Part shown: one piece after another, positions 53,235 to 61,280 of the stretch | Numbering within the stretch: position 1 is the stretch's first letter | Layout of the letters: each line of letters begins with the position of its first letter | Source: JACCSI01 sp035575715 | GTDB lineage: Bacteria > Acidobacteriota > Vicinamibacteria > Vicinamibacterales > UBA2999 | Length of the DNA: 64,000 nt | Assembly: GCA_035575715.1 (NCBI GenBank) | Contig: DATLXN010000022.1 | Span: forward strand, 133,034-197,033 | Reading direction: 5' to 3' | Program-made: the position numbers and the translations under genes | The notes under the pieces: generated by a model | The model's database searches: none | What the model was told of the DNA's origin: nothing | What the model saw: the letters and a program-made list of their open reading frames with translations, nothing else

Positions 53235-53669
53235 GTGGTGCGCGATCTGCCGTGGAGCGAAGAACAGCTCAGGAAGATCCCGTCATTTGAGTTTGAAAAT
53301 TGGGCGGTGATCGCGCTTGGCGGTATCCCGAATAAAACACAAGTCGGGGACATGGGCATTGACGGCAGAATTTATCCAGTGAGCGCCGCACCGTCAAAGG
53401 CCGCGAAGGACACGGGCCATCTCGATTTTATGGATACGTGGTATCCCGTCCAGGTGAAACAGAAGGACAAGGTCGGTCGGCCAGACATCGACTCGTTTGA
53501 GGCAATGATGACTCGGGCCGATCGGACGAAAGGGTTCTTTGTGTCGTTCGATTACTCCCGTGATGCGCTGGCCGAAATCGACGCGTTCTTTCGCAAGAGC
53601 GGCAAGGTGATCATCCCGCTGACGGTGAACGAAATACTTAACGAGCAGATAGCGCGAAAACTGTCGTGA
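53235..53669 (+). CDS. Orphan Mrr-like (PD-D/ExK) endonuclease domain
   Basis: 144 residues. FEFENWAVIALGGIPNKTQVGDMGIDGR and YPVQVKQKDK supply the PD-(D/E)xK core (Asp in GDMGIDG, then QxK). The C-terminal helix pair (AMMTRADRTKGFFVSFDYS) is also typical. In most genomes this domain is fused to the end of a site-specific DNA methyltransferase of over 700 residues; here only the last domain remains, with relic frame upstream. It may act alone or be dead. GTGA overlaps the next gene. Confidence 0.75.
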   Translation: MVRDLPWSEEQLRKIPSFEFENWAVIALGGIPNKTQVGDMGIDGRIYPVSAAPSKAAKDTGHLDFMDTWYPVQVKQKDKVGRPDIDSFEAMMTRADRTKGFFVSFDYSRDALAEIDAFFRKSGKVIIPLTVNEILNEQIARKLS

Positions 53670-53851
53670 ATCAGGATCCCTTTGGCGTGCCGCTCAATTG
53701 CCCCTACTGCGGCGCGGCCGTCCTCTTTGAGCGCACCGAAGGCGAGACCCACTTCTACCGTTGTTCCACGTGCGGGCTATTGGCGCTACCGATTGACGGG
53801 CGACTACGCCGCGTGTATGAACGTGCAGGAAAACCGACTCGTCCTGCATGA
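53666..53851 (+). CDS. Small zinc-ribbon protein
   Basis: 61 residues with the pattern LNCPYCGAAVLFER and YRCSTCGLLALP (CxxC...CxxC). GTG overlaps the nuclease-domain stop by 4 bp, and its own stop overlaps an ATG at 53848, so the three frames appear coupled. It may be a nucleic-acid-binding partner of the nuclease domain. Confidence 0.7.
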   Translation: MNQDPFGVPLNCPYCGAAVLFERTEGETHFYRCSTCGLLALPIDGRLRRVYERAGKPTRPA

Positions 53852-54048
53852 CTATCGAGATGTGGCCGCTACCCGAGTTGCGGCTTCTTTGGGTCACGTT
53901 CCGCAGGCGTTCCGGACCTCGCATCACGAAATTGACACAGAATCCGCCTTCGTTCCGCTTGTTCCAGTGCAGCGAGCGTGTATGCAGCGACCAGGCAGAA
54001 CGATTCCAAAACGACAATGTCGTCGTAAGCACAGCGACGGCCCCTTGA
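53848..54048 (+). CDS. Possible small protein, uncertain
   Basis: 66 codons beginning at an ATG that overlaps the preceding stop (ATGA). MTIEMWPLPELRLLWVTFRR is followed by FRLFQCSERVCSDQAERFQN. No family recognised. The overlap suggests coupling, but the frame could be accidental. The opposite strand is also open here. Confidence 0.35.
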   Translation: MTIEMWPLPELRLLWVTFRRRSGPRITKLTQNPPSFRLFQCSERVCSDQAERFQNDNVVVSTATAP

Positions 54049-54097
54049 CGGGCCATTCCGTGGAACACGCGGAACAATGGGCCAAAAAGGGCCGTAC

Positions 54098-55327
54098 TTA
54101 GGTTCGAATGATACTGGACGTATCCGGAACAACCGCATCCGTGGCGACGGGTGCCAGGTATCGCTCGAAAGAGTCCTTAAAGTCGCTCAGGTCATATCCG
54201 CGAACGGGCGCACCATCCCCTATGCGTAGCTTTCGCGGGCGAATGCCGAATGGCTTCAGGATTCGGGCCAACAAAACTTGGTCCAGCGGACGACCCCTCT
54301 TGATCTCACTCCATGGCCTGTCGGATTTAGCGACGAGTGATCTCACGATGGCCTCAGAACGAAGTCTGTCACTGCCGTGCTCCAGAAACACCGTCCGAAC
54401 ATCATCCAAGAGTTGAACACTCTCAGATTCATCGTCCTCGTGTGAGCCTGAGAGGTGCTGCGCCGCATCTCGTGCCCGTCGCGGCCAGTCGCCGCCTGCA
54501 GCGTCGGCAATACGGATCAATACGCGCCAGTTGTCTTGAGCACGATCATGAAGTCCCGTAGGCATTGATGGGTCGGCATCTTTGATGCTTTCCATTTGAT
54601 CGTCGGCCCATCGACGAGCACGCCGACGCACACCGAGAAGTTGATCGAAAATGCGGTCCTGCCGCAACTTTACCGGGTTATCACTACGTTTCATCCGGCG
54701 CATTCTGATAGGAATGGAGCGATCCTCAACAGTCTCGGGAGGCGCACCTATCATGGCTATCACCTTCGGCGCCCATATCGAAAACTCCGTCGGGGTATGC
54801 TGCTCACCGGTGCATCTCGCGACGATAGCGGTCGTCCTTAAGCACCCCCCGTTTACGATCCCGCGAAGTTCATCGTTTTCGCTGATAAATGTGTCCCCCT
54901 CATCGATAAGTAACGTTGGCTGCCGCGCGTCGATGAACCGAAAGATTACTGCCGGCGTCATGTTTGACGCGATCAACGGCCGTCTGACTAACGAACGCAG
55001 CACCATGAGCACCTGCGATTTGCCGCAACGCTTCTCCGGCGACGTGATCACAAGGATTGGCGAGTAATCCTCAACGTCAAACACCCATGTGTGTATTACA
55101 AAGAGTGCAAGAGCAACGGCGGAATGGACGTCCGGGAGCACAACGTGACGTTCGAAGGCGTTCACGATCGCATCGAGCAAGGCCGCGCCATCTATTGGTT
55201 CTGGCCACGGCTCGGGCTCGGTCGTTGTGTCCGGACGCTTTGACGGGACTGGCTGCTGAAGGTGCGGGTTCCCGTGCTGACGTGGAGAATTCGCAGCTTT
55301 GACGGCAGTTCTTGGCAACTTCATCAC
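54098..55327 (-). CDS. DUF3631-family ATPase (phage/satellite replication-type)
   Basis: 409 residues. A Walker A-like loop is in VITSPEKRCGKSQVL, a Walker B-like LLIDEGDTF and the central DUF3631 core with SIPIRMRRMKRSD. Such proteins are found in mycobacterial and actinobacterial prophages and in satellite elements, usually near a primase or AlpA-type regulator, as here. It may be a helicase or loader. The start is adjacent to the stop of the regulator gene (55328). Confidence 0.8.
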   Translation of the reverse strand: MMKLPRTAVKAANSPRQHGNPHLQQPVPSKRPDTTTEPEPWPEPIDGAALLDAIVNAFERHVVLPDVHSAVALALFVIHTWVFDVEDYSPILVITSPEKRCGKSQVLMVLRSLVRRPLIASNMTPAVIFRFIDARQPTLLIDEGDTFISENDELRGIVNGGCLRTTAIVARCTGEQHTPTEFSIWAPKVIAMIGAPPETVEDRSIPIRMRRMKRSDNPVKLRQDRIFDQLLGVRRRARRWADDQMESIKDADPSMPTGLHDRAQDNWRVLIRIADAAGGDWPRRARDAAQHLSGSHEDDESESVQLLDDVRTVFLEHGSDRLRSEAIVRSLVAKSDRPWSEIKRGRPLDQVLLARILKPFGIRPRKLRIGDGAPVRGYDLSDFKDSFERYLAPVATDAVVPDTSSIIRT

Positions 55328-55558
55328 CTACTCCGATTTCAAGGTGTTCAAGAACGCTTGAACATCGGAGTAAAGCCAGCGGACAGCATTCCGGCCTATC
55401 TTTCGGCCAGGGGGGAATTTACCTTCGCGCTGCCACCGCCAGATCGAACTGCGTGAAGCGCCGATGACTTGTCGCACCTCCGCGGCGCGGAGAAGCCTTT
55501 CACTGGGATGTTGATCCGAAACTGCGGGTGTTGAAGTGGTTGATCGCGGAATTTTCAC
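55328..55558 (-). CDS. AlpA-like excisionase/transcriptional regulator
   Basis: 76 residues. The winged helix-turn-helix reads LLRAAEVRQVIGASRSSIWRWQREGKFPPG then VRWLYSDVQAFL, the standard AlpA/MerR-like DNA-binding pattern. AlpA proteins activate integrase expression or excision in P4-type elements. It is co-directional with DUF3631 and with the integrase 4 kb upstream. Confidence 0.88.
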   Translation of the reverse strand: MKIPRSTTSTPAVSDQHPSERLLRAAEVRQVIGASRSSIWRWQREGKFPPGRKIGRNAVRWLYSDVQAFLNTLKSE

Positions 55559-56512
55559 AGACGCCTCCTAAAGACCAGTGCGGCACCGGTCGTTGAAACC
55601 TTAAAGCTTCGTTAGGCGTCTTGCCCGTAATCGTTCGCTGCCCCTCGATTGCGTGCACGAGGGACTTGACTTGAATCGCGCCGTTCGCCCCTAGCGGCCT
55701 GCCTGGGTGGCAACTAGTCGCAGCCGTGCGCGATCAATGTCTCTACTATAGATCGCGTGTCAAGCGCGACCATAAGTAGTCGCCCAGTGCTCATATGACT
55801 CCTTGCGTCTCTGCGTTTCTAGCTGTGTCATGTGTATCCGAACTTTTCGGAATTCTGTTCACGCGGAAAAGAATAGAAGGGCGATTTGCCAAGACTCGAT
55901 TTTTAGGCCGGGGGGAGGCCGTTGCAGTCGCCCGTATGGGATGTGACAGTCACCGCCACCGTGTTTTGCCCTGGGTGGCGGCCGGATTTCTAGTGAATAC
56001 GATGGGGTTGTCTATCGCAGGATCCATCCTGCACTGTTCGCATTGAGTCTCTTGTGCACGACAGCAGAGCATGTTCTCTGGTTTCGTTAACCGTTCTGGC
56101 GTAATTAAGCCACGAGCACCTTCTGATGTTTCGGGCCACATCGACGAGAGCGGCCACGAGGGCAATGGAATTGGTCATTGGGAACCGAAGCCGCAATGTC
56201 GAACTTTAGCCTCGCTGGAAGGAGGCGCTTGGCCCGCACCCATTCCGCGCAGTGAGAACATCATTTTCTGCATCTCCTGTGATCTATTTCACGTTGCAGG
56301 GTATGCAGCACGAGGCTTTGCGCACTCTCGTCGCAATCGGTCGTCACGGTTGCCTTGTCGGCGGCATCTGCGTCACGACGCGCCTCGAAGAGTCACGGTG
56401 TACCCGAGGGATGCGTTGACATTCGAAGCCATGTCGTCAATTCCTTATGCAACCATCGAACAGTGCCATCGCCGCCGGGCACTGCGGACGCTGTGGACGG
56501 GCGTTACGGAAA
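55559..56512. other. 954-bp stretch without an intact gene; includes a decayed zinc-ribbon gene
   Basis: No convincing open frame. GC content appears lower than in surrounding chromosome. On the minus strand, 56215-56277 is related to the zinc-ribbon gene at 57878-58213 but has a stop and frameshift. The rest shows nothing recognisable. Confidence 0.55.
56215..56277 (-). pseudogene. Relic of a zinc-ribbon protein gene
   Basis: The minus-strand translation reads CSHCAEWVRAKR, matching CPHCAEWVKAAA of the intact gene at 57878-58213, including the DNA block CTCACTGCGC-GAATGGGTG. A stop precedes the first Cys and the second CxxC pair is lost. Confidence 0.6.
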
Positions 56513-57787
56513 TTACTTAAGCATGAGCGCTTCGCCAATTCCCATGCCGGCAAGAACGATCTTTCCAGCATCCGCCTCGTCAGGAGGGTCGAGGGTATAC
56601 GACCACGACTCGTTGTAGCCATCCGAGAATGTGACGCGACGAAAACCCAGTTTTTGCAGCGTTGGTAAAAATGAGCCGTCATTCATGTCACCGCCGTTCG
56701 TAATTTTGTGTGCTGCAGCGCGACTCATGAGGGCCCATTGCAGCGTGACGCGGTCTTTAGCTGAATCACCGATTATGATTTCGACGTTCATTCCCTGATC
56801 GAGCATACTCAGCTCCGCTTGTTCTGCCCATCGCTCGCGCTGACCTACCATGACGGCGCGTAAGGCGGCTGAGGCCGCTTTCTCGGCTTTTCGCCGACAG
56901 ACTTCGAGCGGTGGTATCACCTGAAGTGCCTCAGTCCATTCGGTGTCGGTCTTTGCTACCAATCGCAACTTACTCCATGCGATTGCGACTTGCTGTGGCT
57001 CCTTACAGCGGCTCTCATCTTGGACAATCGCTCGCGCATCGGTAATGCCCGCTCTGACAGATTGGCGTCGAGCCGTCTCAGTGTTAGCAGCTTGAGTCTT
57101 TGTTTGTTCAGCACTCAAGAGGCTGCTTAACTCCTGAATCCTGGGATGATTGGGTCGCACTTGTCGAAGTTGTTGTTCGAAAGTAGATATGCGTTGAAGA
57201 TCCTTGGCGGCGATCGCTGTGTCTAGCGCAGCTTCAATTTCGATCACGTTTGCCGTTTGCAGTTGCTGAAGTTTATGCTTCGTTAAAGCTTCCTCTATTC
57301 GCAATCCGAGAATCATCAGAAATGCCGCCGCGAACAGTGAGAGCGCGACTCGATTCCGCCATGACGTGGCGAGCAGGGTCAACCAGCCACCAAACAAGAT
57401 TGGGAATGCAGCCACTGAAGGACTCGACAACGCGCTTGCCACAAAGCCTACGGCGATAAGCGCACTACCCACCCAACGTTGCTTGCCGGTTGCAAACCAA
57501 GGCAATGAGCCATTGGCAGCCGAAGCATTTGCATTCGGCGGAGCGGTTCCCATCGTCTCCGGAGAGGGGGGCAACATGCCAACTCGAAGATCAGCCCGGC
57601 AATGGTTGCAGTTCGCATCACCGACACGAACAGTTTTAGAACAAAACGGACATCCGACGTGTGCGCCAATCGGACCCTTAAGGACTGTCGGCTGTGCTCG
57701 CGCCGCTGACGGAATGTCACGTCCGCAGTGCTTGCACACAATTGCAGCGTCTTGGATTTCTTCCGCACAGTACGGACAGTTCTTCAT
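56513..57787 (-). CDS. Zinc-ribbon membrane protein with periplasmic/coiled C-terminus
   Basis: 424 residues. Two N-terminal zinc ribbons (MKNCPYCAEEIQ, IVCKHCGRD; then VGCPFCSKTVR and ANCNHCRAD) are followed by two or three hydrophobic helices (about 105-165), a coiled-coil (about 170-250) and an alpha/beta C-terminal domain ending near GIGEALMLK. The paralogues at 57878 and 58240 share the ribbon pattern. Function unknown; a stress- or membrane-sensing role is only a guess. Confidence 0.72.
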   Translation of the reverse strand: MKNCPYCAEEIQDAAIVCKHCGRDIPSAARAQPTVLKGPIGAHVGCPFCSKTVRVGDANCNHCRADLRVGMLPPSPETMGTAPPNANASAANGSLPWFATGKQRWVGSALIAVGFVASALSSPSVAAFPILFGGWLTLLATSWRNRVALSLFAAAFLMILGLRIEEALTKHKLQQLQTANVIEIEAALDTAIAAKDLQRISTFEQQLRQVRPNHPRIQELSSLLSAEQTKTQAANTETARRQSVRAGITDARAIVQDESRCKEPQQVAIAWSKLRLVAKTDTEWTEALQVIPPLEVCRRKAEKAASAALRAVMVGQRERWAEQAELSMLDQGMNVEIIIGDSAKDRVTLQWALMSRAAAHKITNGGDMNDGSFLPTLQKLGFRRVTFSDGYNESWSYTLDPPDEADAGKIVLAGMGIGEALMLK

Positions 57788-57877
57788 ACGGGTTCAGTCT
57801 CGTTGGGCGCGCCGTGTTCATCAATCACGACGCCGTTAATGCCTGCGCACTCCGTCACCCCCGTGCGACACAGGCAC

Positions 57878-58213
57878 CTATTCGCGAGATTGTCGTCTGT
57901 TCGCCGGAGGTTCAAAACCTTCATCGAGCACGATGCCACGCGACTCTGGGCGAGTGGTGGGGGGCGGCGCAGAAGATTCCAGCCGCTGGTGACAATGCTT
58001 GCAGACTATAGCCGCTGCTTTCACCCATTCGGCGCAGTGAGGGCATTTCTTGTTGTTTTCATCCCTGCTAACACCGCTCACGAAAAACATCAGCGGCGAC
58101 AAGGGACCGAGAAACATGCCCCCAACAACAGCGGTCACAGTCGAGAAGCCTTTCTTCTGTGCTGCTGCAAGTCCCACTATCGCCCCGAACATTAGCCATG
58201 ACAGAAAAATCAT
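57878..58213 (-). CDS. Small zinc-ribbon membrane protein
   Basis: 111 residues. Two N-terminal helices (LSWLMFGAIVGLAAA and VVGGMFLGPLSPLMFFV), then a ribbon CPHCAEWVKAAAIVCKHCHQ and a Pro/Arg tail. The topology is reversed relative to the neighbours, with the ribbon after the helices. It belongs to the same family as the relic at 56215-56277. Confidence 0.68.
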   Translation of the reverse strand: MIFLSWLMFGAIVGLAAAQKKGFSTVTAVVGGMFLGPLSPLMFFVSGVSRDENNKKCPHCAEWVKAAAIVCKHCHQRLESSAPPPTTRPESRGIVLDEGFEPPANRRQSRE

Positions 58214-58239
58214 AATCGTGCTTCCTTCAACAGGTTGAA

Positions 58240-58854
58240 TTACTCTTTGCGGATCCTGAAAGAATGAACCTCTCCCGTGTCTTCCTTGACAATGAAAAAG
58301 GATACTTTCGCTTTGGGGGTGTTGAACACAATCCAGCCATCCTCCAAGGATGGTTCCGCCGTTGCAAGATCGATGTTCAAGAATCGTCGCGACGCGTGAC
58401 TAAATGCCCCCATCAGGACGGCGTCATTGCGAGGTAGGAATGGCGTGAAAGTCACGATGGTGCCATCCGTGGTTTCAATGTAAACGTATTTAAACTTGCT
58501 CCACTGTCCTGAATCCGTCTTAATTACTGTAGGGGCCGCGTCTGCGGCAGGGCTATTGCTTTCGGCCGGCTGTTGACGGGGTTCGCTTGGGGGCTGTGAA
58601 TTCGCCGGCTGTTGACGGGGTTCGCTTGGGGTTGGTTGCGGGTAGAAATCCGCTAGTAGTAGCATCATCATATAGATGATGACGCCTCCGCCTATGATGG
58701 CCAGACCAGGCAACGCCCCGCCCAGTTTCACCGGCTGGTTCAGCGCCGACGTGGGTCTCGCCGACAATGAGGCAGCGGGGATGTCACGAGCGCAGTGTTT
58801 GCAGACGACAGCGGCATCCTGGACGTCCTCCGCGCAGAACGGGCACTTCTTCAT
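58240..58854 (-). CDS. Zinc-ribbon membrane protein with Pro-rich repeat
   Basis: 204 residues. N-terminal ribbon MKKCPFCAEDVQDAAVVCKH, one membrane helix (LPGLAIIGGGVIIYMMMLLL, about 49-68), then two tandem PSEPRQQPA repeats encoded by the 39-bp tandem DNA repeat, then a globular C-terminal domain of about 95 residues (FKYVYIETTDGTIVTFTPFL). No known family. The start is joined to the next upstream gene by ATGA. Confidence 0.7.
   Translation of the reverse strand: MKKCPFCAEDVQDAAVVCKHCARDIPAASLSARPTSALNQPVKLGGALPGLAIIGGGVIIYMMMLLLADFYPQPTPSEPRQQPANSQPPSEPRQQPAESNSPAADAAPTVIKTDSGQWSKFKYVYIETTDGTIVTFTPFLPRNDAVLMGAFSHASRRFLNIDLATAEPSLEDGWIVFNTPKAKVSFFIVKEDTGEVHSFRIRKE
58565..58631. repeat. 39-bp tandem repeat in the zinc-ribbon gene
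   Basis: Two units of GCCGGCTGTTGACGGGGTTC and continuation, 39 bp apart, identical over 28 bp. They code for two PSEPRQQPA-type repeats. Confidence 0.8.
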
Positions 58855-59036
58855 CGCGCTCTCCCCGCAGGGCGCCCCACGTCACCAGGCAAGAAGCTCG
58901 GTGGTCTTCCATGCTTGGGGGGCACTTGCGGTGCGCGGGTGCTGACGCGCGAGGCGGTGTCATCCATGCCGATACGGGCAAATACGACGTCAAGACCCAC
59001 GAGCGCAACGATGAAAGCGGCGATCCCTTTGGTCAT
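58851..59036 (-). CDS. Small membrane protein upstream of the zinc-ribbon gene
   Basis: 61 residues from the ATG at 59036 (MTKGIAAFIVALVGLDVVFA), one helix, then a Pro/Arg-rich tail. The stop overlaps the next ATG by 4 bp, which favours a real gene. AAGGA lies 11 bp upstream. Function unknown. Confidence 0.55.
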   Translation of the reverse strand: MTKGIAAFIVALVGLDVVFARIGMDDTASRVSTRAPQVPPKHGRPPSFLPGDVGRPAGRAR

Positions 59037-59059
59037 CCTCGAATCCTTCTGAAGTATGG

Positions 59060-59143
59060 ACTTATAGTCTCTGTTGCGAAACAACGGCTTCCGCCGAGCA
59101 TCGGTCCTTCATTCGCGTCGCCGAAGAATACTACTTATAGTCT
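59060..59143 (+). promoter_or_regulatory. Direct repeat ACTTATAGTCT (x2), likely operator/promoter
   Basis: Identical 11-bp blocks at 59060-59070 and 59133-59143 lie between the minus-strand zinc-ribbon group and the XRE gene. TATAGT inside could serve as a -10 box for the XRE gene; the pair may be the XRE binding site. Confidence 0.45.
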
Positions 59144-59186
59144 ATGGCCGAGAGAGCGCGACGATGCCCACCATGACGCGTGGAGG

Positions 59187-59438
59187 ATTCCCGCGCCGCG
59201 CTTAGGCCGACGGCTTCGCGACCTTCGGAAACTGCGCGGCTTTTCTCAAGAGGAACTCGCCCACCGAGCGGGACTTCATTGGACCTACGTCGGCGGGATT
59301 GAGCGCGGTCAGCGAAACCCTGCGCTGATCAACATCACGCGATTGGCGAACGCGTTGGACGTGTCATTGGCTGAACTCTTCTCCCCTTTCAGTAAAAAGT
59401 TGCGATCCGCCGCGAAAACACGTCGGCGGACGCCTTGA
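59187..59438 (+). CDS. XRE-family helix-turn-helix regulator (start uncertain)
   Basis: About 83 residues of the open frame hold a complete HTH: LRDLRKLRGFSQEELAHRAGLH, WTYVGGIERGQRNP, then LINITRLANALDVSLAELF. No ATG, GTG or TTG is present in frame near the beginning of the domain; the first plausible initiator is ATT at 59187, with GTGGAGG upstream. It may be a repressor of the element. Confidence 0.72.
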   Translation: MPAPRLGRRLRDLRKLRGFSQEELAHRAGLHWTYVGGIERGQRNPALINITRLANALDVSLAELFSPFSKKLRSAAKTRRRTP

Positions 59439-59792
59439 GACACCCAGGCGACAATGTGATCCGTATATCTCGCATTTTTTTCGCCGTCAGAAGCGGGCTA
59501 GATCCCTGGTCCGTATAATCGCGTTTTTGTGGCGGGGGTCCATCGTTGCCGTGGGTGGCGGCACTAGATGTTCTTGCGAGCAACGTATTTAGAAGTCATC
59601 AGAAAGTCTTCGGAGACGAGACTTCTTCGTCAAGCACCGCTAAATTGTCTGATAGTCATTAGTTTTTCTGGCGCTTTCGGGAAGTTTTAGCCGGCTTCAC
59701 GGAGGTAGCTTCAGTGTCCTCAGGAAGAGGCGCTGGTATCGGGGCGCCGCCTCGCAGCGACGGCTGAGTGCTGGTACGCCTCGGCTTTCGCT
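59439..59792. other. 354 bp downstream of XRE, no clear gene
   Basis: No recognisable coding or RNA feature. A minus-strand frame ending at about 59661 overlaps the end of the integrase gene and is basic (QPSLRGGAPIPAPLPEDTEA), but it has no start of its own, so I do not call it a gene. Confidence 0.4.
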
Positions 59793-61025
59793 CTATCGGT
59801 TTCCGGTGCTTGCTTCTGCTCGTCTTTGCCCCGCGGTAATGGGCACAACGTTTCCGCCCGTGTCTCTGTCTTCAACGATGCTGGTCAAACGTCGCGCCCA
59901 TGCGTCAAGGGCCAAGCGCTTCTCTTTGTCATAGCCATAAAGATCGTAATGTTTGATCACGCTCGCTTCGCTGTGGTTGATAATTTTCTTGATGGTCTGG
60001 TGCGTAACGTCGGCGCTCGCCATCCAACTCACCACCGTTCTCCGCAGGTCGTGACTGGACCAATCCGCTACACTGGTGCGCTCGCGAAGGCTAAGGACGG
60101 CATTATGAATAAGCTGATGCCCGAATGGTCGGTTCGCATCACTTACGGCAGGGAACACCCACGGTCCTGAACTCAACTGCAAGCTGTCTTTGACAATTTG
60201 GAACGCACCGGACGAGAGCGGGACGGAGTGAACGCGGCCGTTCTTGGCTACGTCGCCTGGGATAGTCCATGAGCGGGTTTCTAAGTCAACGTTGTCACGT
60301 CTCATCTGACGGATTTCGCCAACTCGCTGGGCGGTCAGGAGTTGTAGGCGCAGAATGTCGCGAACCGGAGGAATGTGCTCGTCTAGGGCGTTCCAGATAG
60401 CCTTGATTTCGGCTGCGTTTAACACTCGCTCCCGCTGCCGGGGCTTTGTGGGCATTTTCACGCGGTAGCAGGGGTTTACATCGAACCATTCGTTGTCGAT
60501 TCCAAAGTTGAAGATGGTGCGCACAAGGCTGAGCACGCGATTGGCTGCTATGGGAGCATCGCGCGCGACAATGCGATTGAGCATTGCGTGAACGTCACGG
60601 CGCGAAACATGGATTGCTTTTCGGGTCCCCCACTCGGGCAACAAATTGACGGCGATCATGCGCGCGTCTTCGCGCCAGGAACGCTTTTTTCGCTTCGCAT
60701 GCTCGATGTAGTCGAGCGCTAACGCTTTGAACGTTTCAGCTTGTCGGTCGGCTTTCTTGACACCAGCTGGATCGTTGCCGTGCGTCACGCTCGCCAGCTC
60801 GCGCCGCCCTTTCAGGCGAGCGTCGGCCAGACTCAGAACTGGGTACCGGCCTAAAGTGAGACGACGCTGTCGGCCCTTATGCCGGTAGCAGAGCTGAAAT
60901 GTTTTCGTGCCTCCGGGGGACACTCGCAGCGTCAGGCCCCGAAGACTAGAGTCCCAGTAATCCACTTGCTTGTCGCTCGGTCGTATGGCACGGATGGTGG
61001 CCTCTTTGAAATTCAGGGGCGGCAT
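59793..61025 (-). CDS. Tyrosine recombinase (P4-type integrase)
   Basis: 410 residues. The N-terminal Arm-DNA-binding domain (DUF4102-like; GLTLRVSPGGTKTFQLCYRH, LGRYPVLSLADARLK) is followed by the core-binding and catalytic domains. Active-site residues: R234 (QRVGEIR), H325-D-L-R328, H351 and the nucleophile Y360 (SVIKHYDLYGY). It is transcribed inward from the right end of the element, with attR about 180 bp upstream of the start, as expected for P4-type integrases. Confidence 0.95.
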   Translation of the reverse strand: MPPLNFKEATIRAIRPSDKQVDYWDSSLRGLTLRVSPGGTKTFQLCYRHKGRQRRLTLGRYPVLSLADARLKGRRELASVTHGNDPAGVKKADRQAETFKALALDYIEHAKRKKRSWREDARMIAVNLLPEWGTRKAIHVSRRDVHAMLNRIVARDAPIAANRVLSLVRTIFNFGIDNEWFDVNPCYRVKMPTKPRQRERVLNAAEIKAIWNALDEHIPPVRDILRLQLLTAQRVGEIRQMRRDNVDLETRSWTIPGDVAKNGRVHSVPLSSGAFQIVKDSLQLSSGPWVFPAVSDANRPFGHQLIHNAVLSLRERTSVADWSSHDLRRTVVSWMASADVTHQTIKKIINHSEASVIKHYDLYGYDKEKRLALDAWARRLTSIVEDRDTGGNVVPITAGQRRAEASTGNR

Positions 61026-61054
61026 TGGTCTTCCTCTCAGCGCGAAGGATGCAT

Positions 61055-61073
61055 TAGGTAGCTAGTAGGTAGC
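61055..61073 (+). repeat. Paired TAGGTAGCT arm-type site (right)
   Basis: TAGGTAGCT-AG-TAGGTAGC, the counterpart of the left pair at 52917-52936. It lies between the integrase start and the proposed attR. Confidence 0.6.
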
Positions 61074-61202
61074 GCGGATCTTGCGACTAGCAGACACGTA
61101 TTGAGCGGCGCAGAAACATTGAAATGTCAATTATATCAATGAGTTAGAGGCATGGCTCGGCGTCAAACAGTGTCAGCGAGGTTCACAGCGTGCTCGTTTC
61201 AA

Positions 61203-61215
61203 CTGATGCTGTATC
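61203..61215 (+). repeat. Proposed attR core CTGATGCTGTATC
   Basis: Exact copy of the last codons of DUF420. The same bases also form half of an inverted repeat (61208-61217 with 61271-61280), so part of the match may reflect that hairpin. Confidence 0.45.
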
Positions 61216-61280
61216 GGATGTCTTTGTAGACCGCTTCGCGGCAGGACTGGCGGGCGAAGCCCGGTCCTCACCGATACAGC
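61208..61280. repeat. Extended inverted repeat with dispersed GC-rich unit
   Basis: GCTGTATCGG (61208-61217) pairs with CCGATACAGC (61271-61280). Within the loop, GACCGCTTCGC pairs with GCGAAGCCCGGTC, a unit of the dispersed repeat. The right arm covers the last codons and stop of the NamZ-type gene, so it may terminate that transcript. Confidence 0.6.

Larger units (their letters stand above)
52832..61215. mobile_element. P4-type integrated genomic element (about 8.4 kb)
   Basis: The segment begins inside the end of DUF420 and finishes beyond a P4-type tyrosine integrase. Cargo lacks housekeeping genes and carries an AlpA-like regulator, a DUF3631 ATPase, an Mrr-like nuclease domain, zinc-ribbon membrane proteins and an XRE regulator. 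A 13-bp direct repeat (CTGATGCTGTATC) lies at both ends, and TAGGTAGC pairs lie inside each. No capsid or tail gene is seen, so it is a satellite or plasmid-like island rather than a full prophage. Confidence 0.75.

Noticed and set aside
55795..56520. Plus-strand open frames in the element gap (55795-56046 and 56071-56520)
   Set aside because: No family-like composition, no ribosome-binding site and overlap with the decayed minus-strand zinc-ribbon copy.
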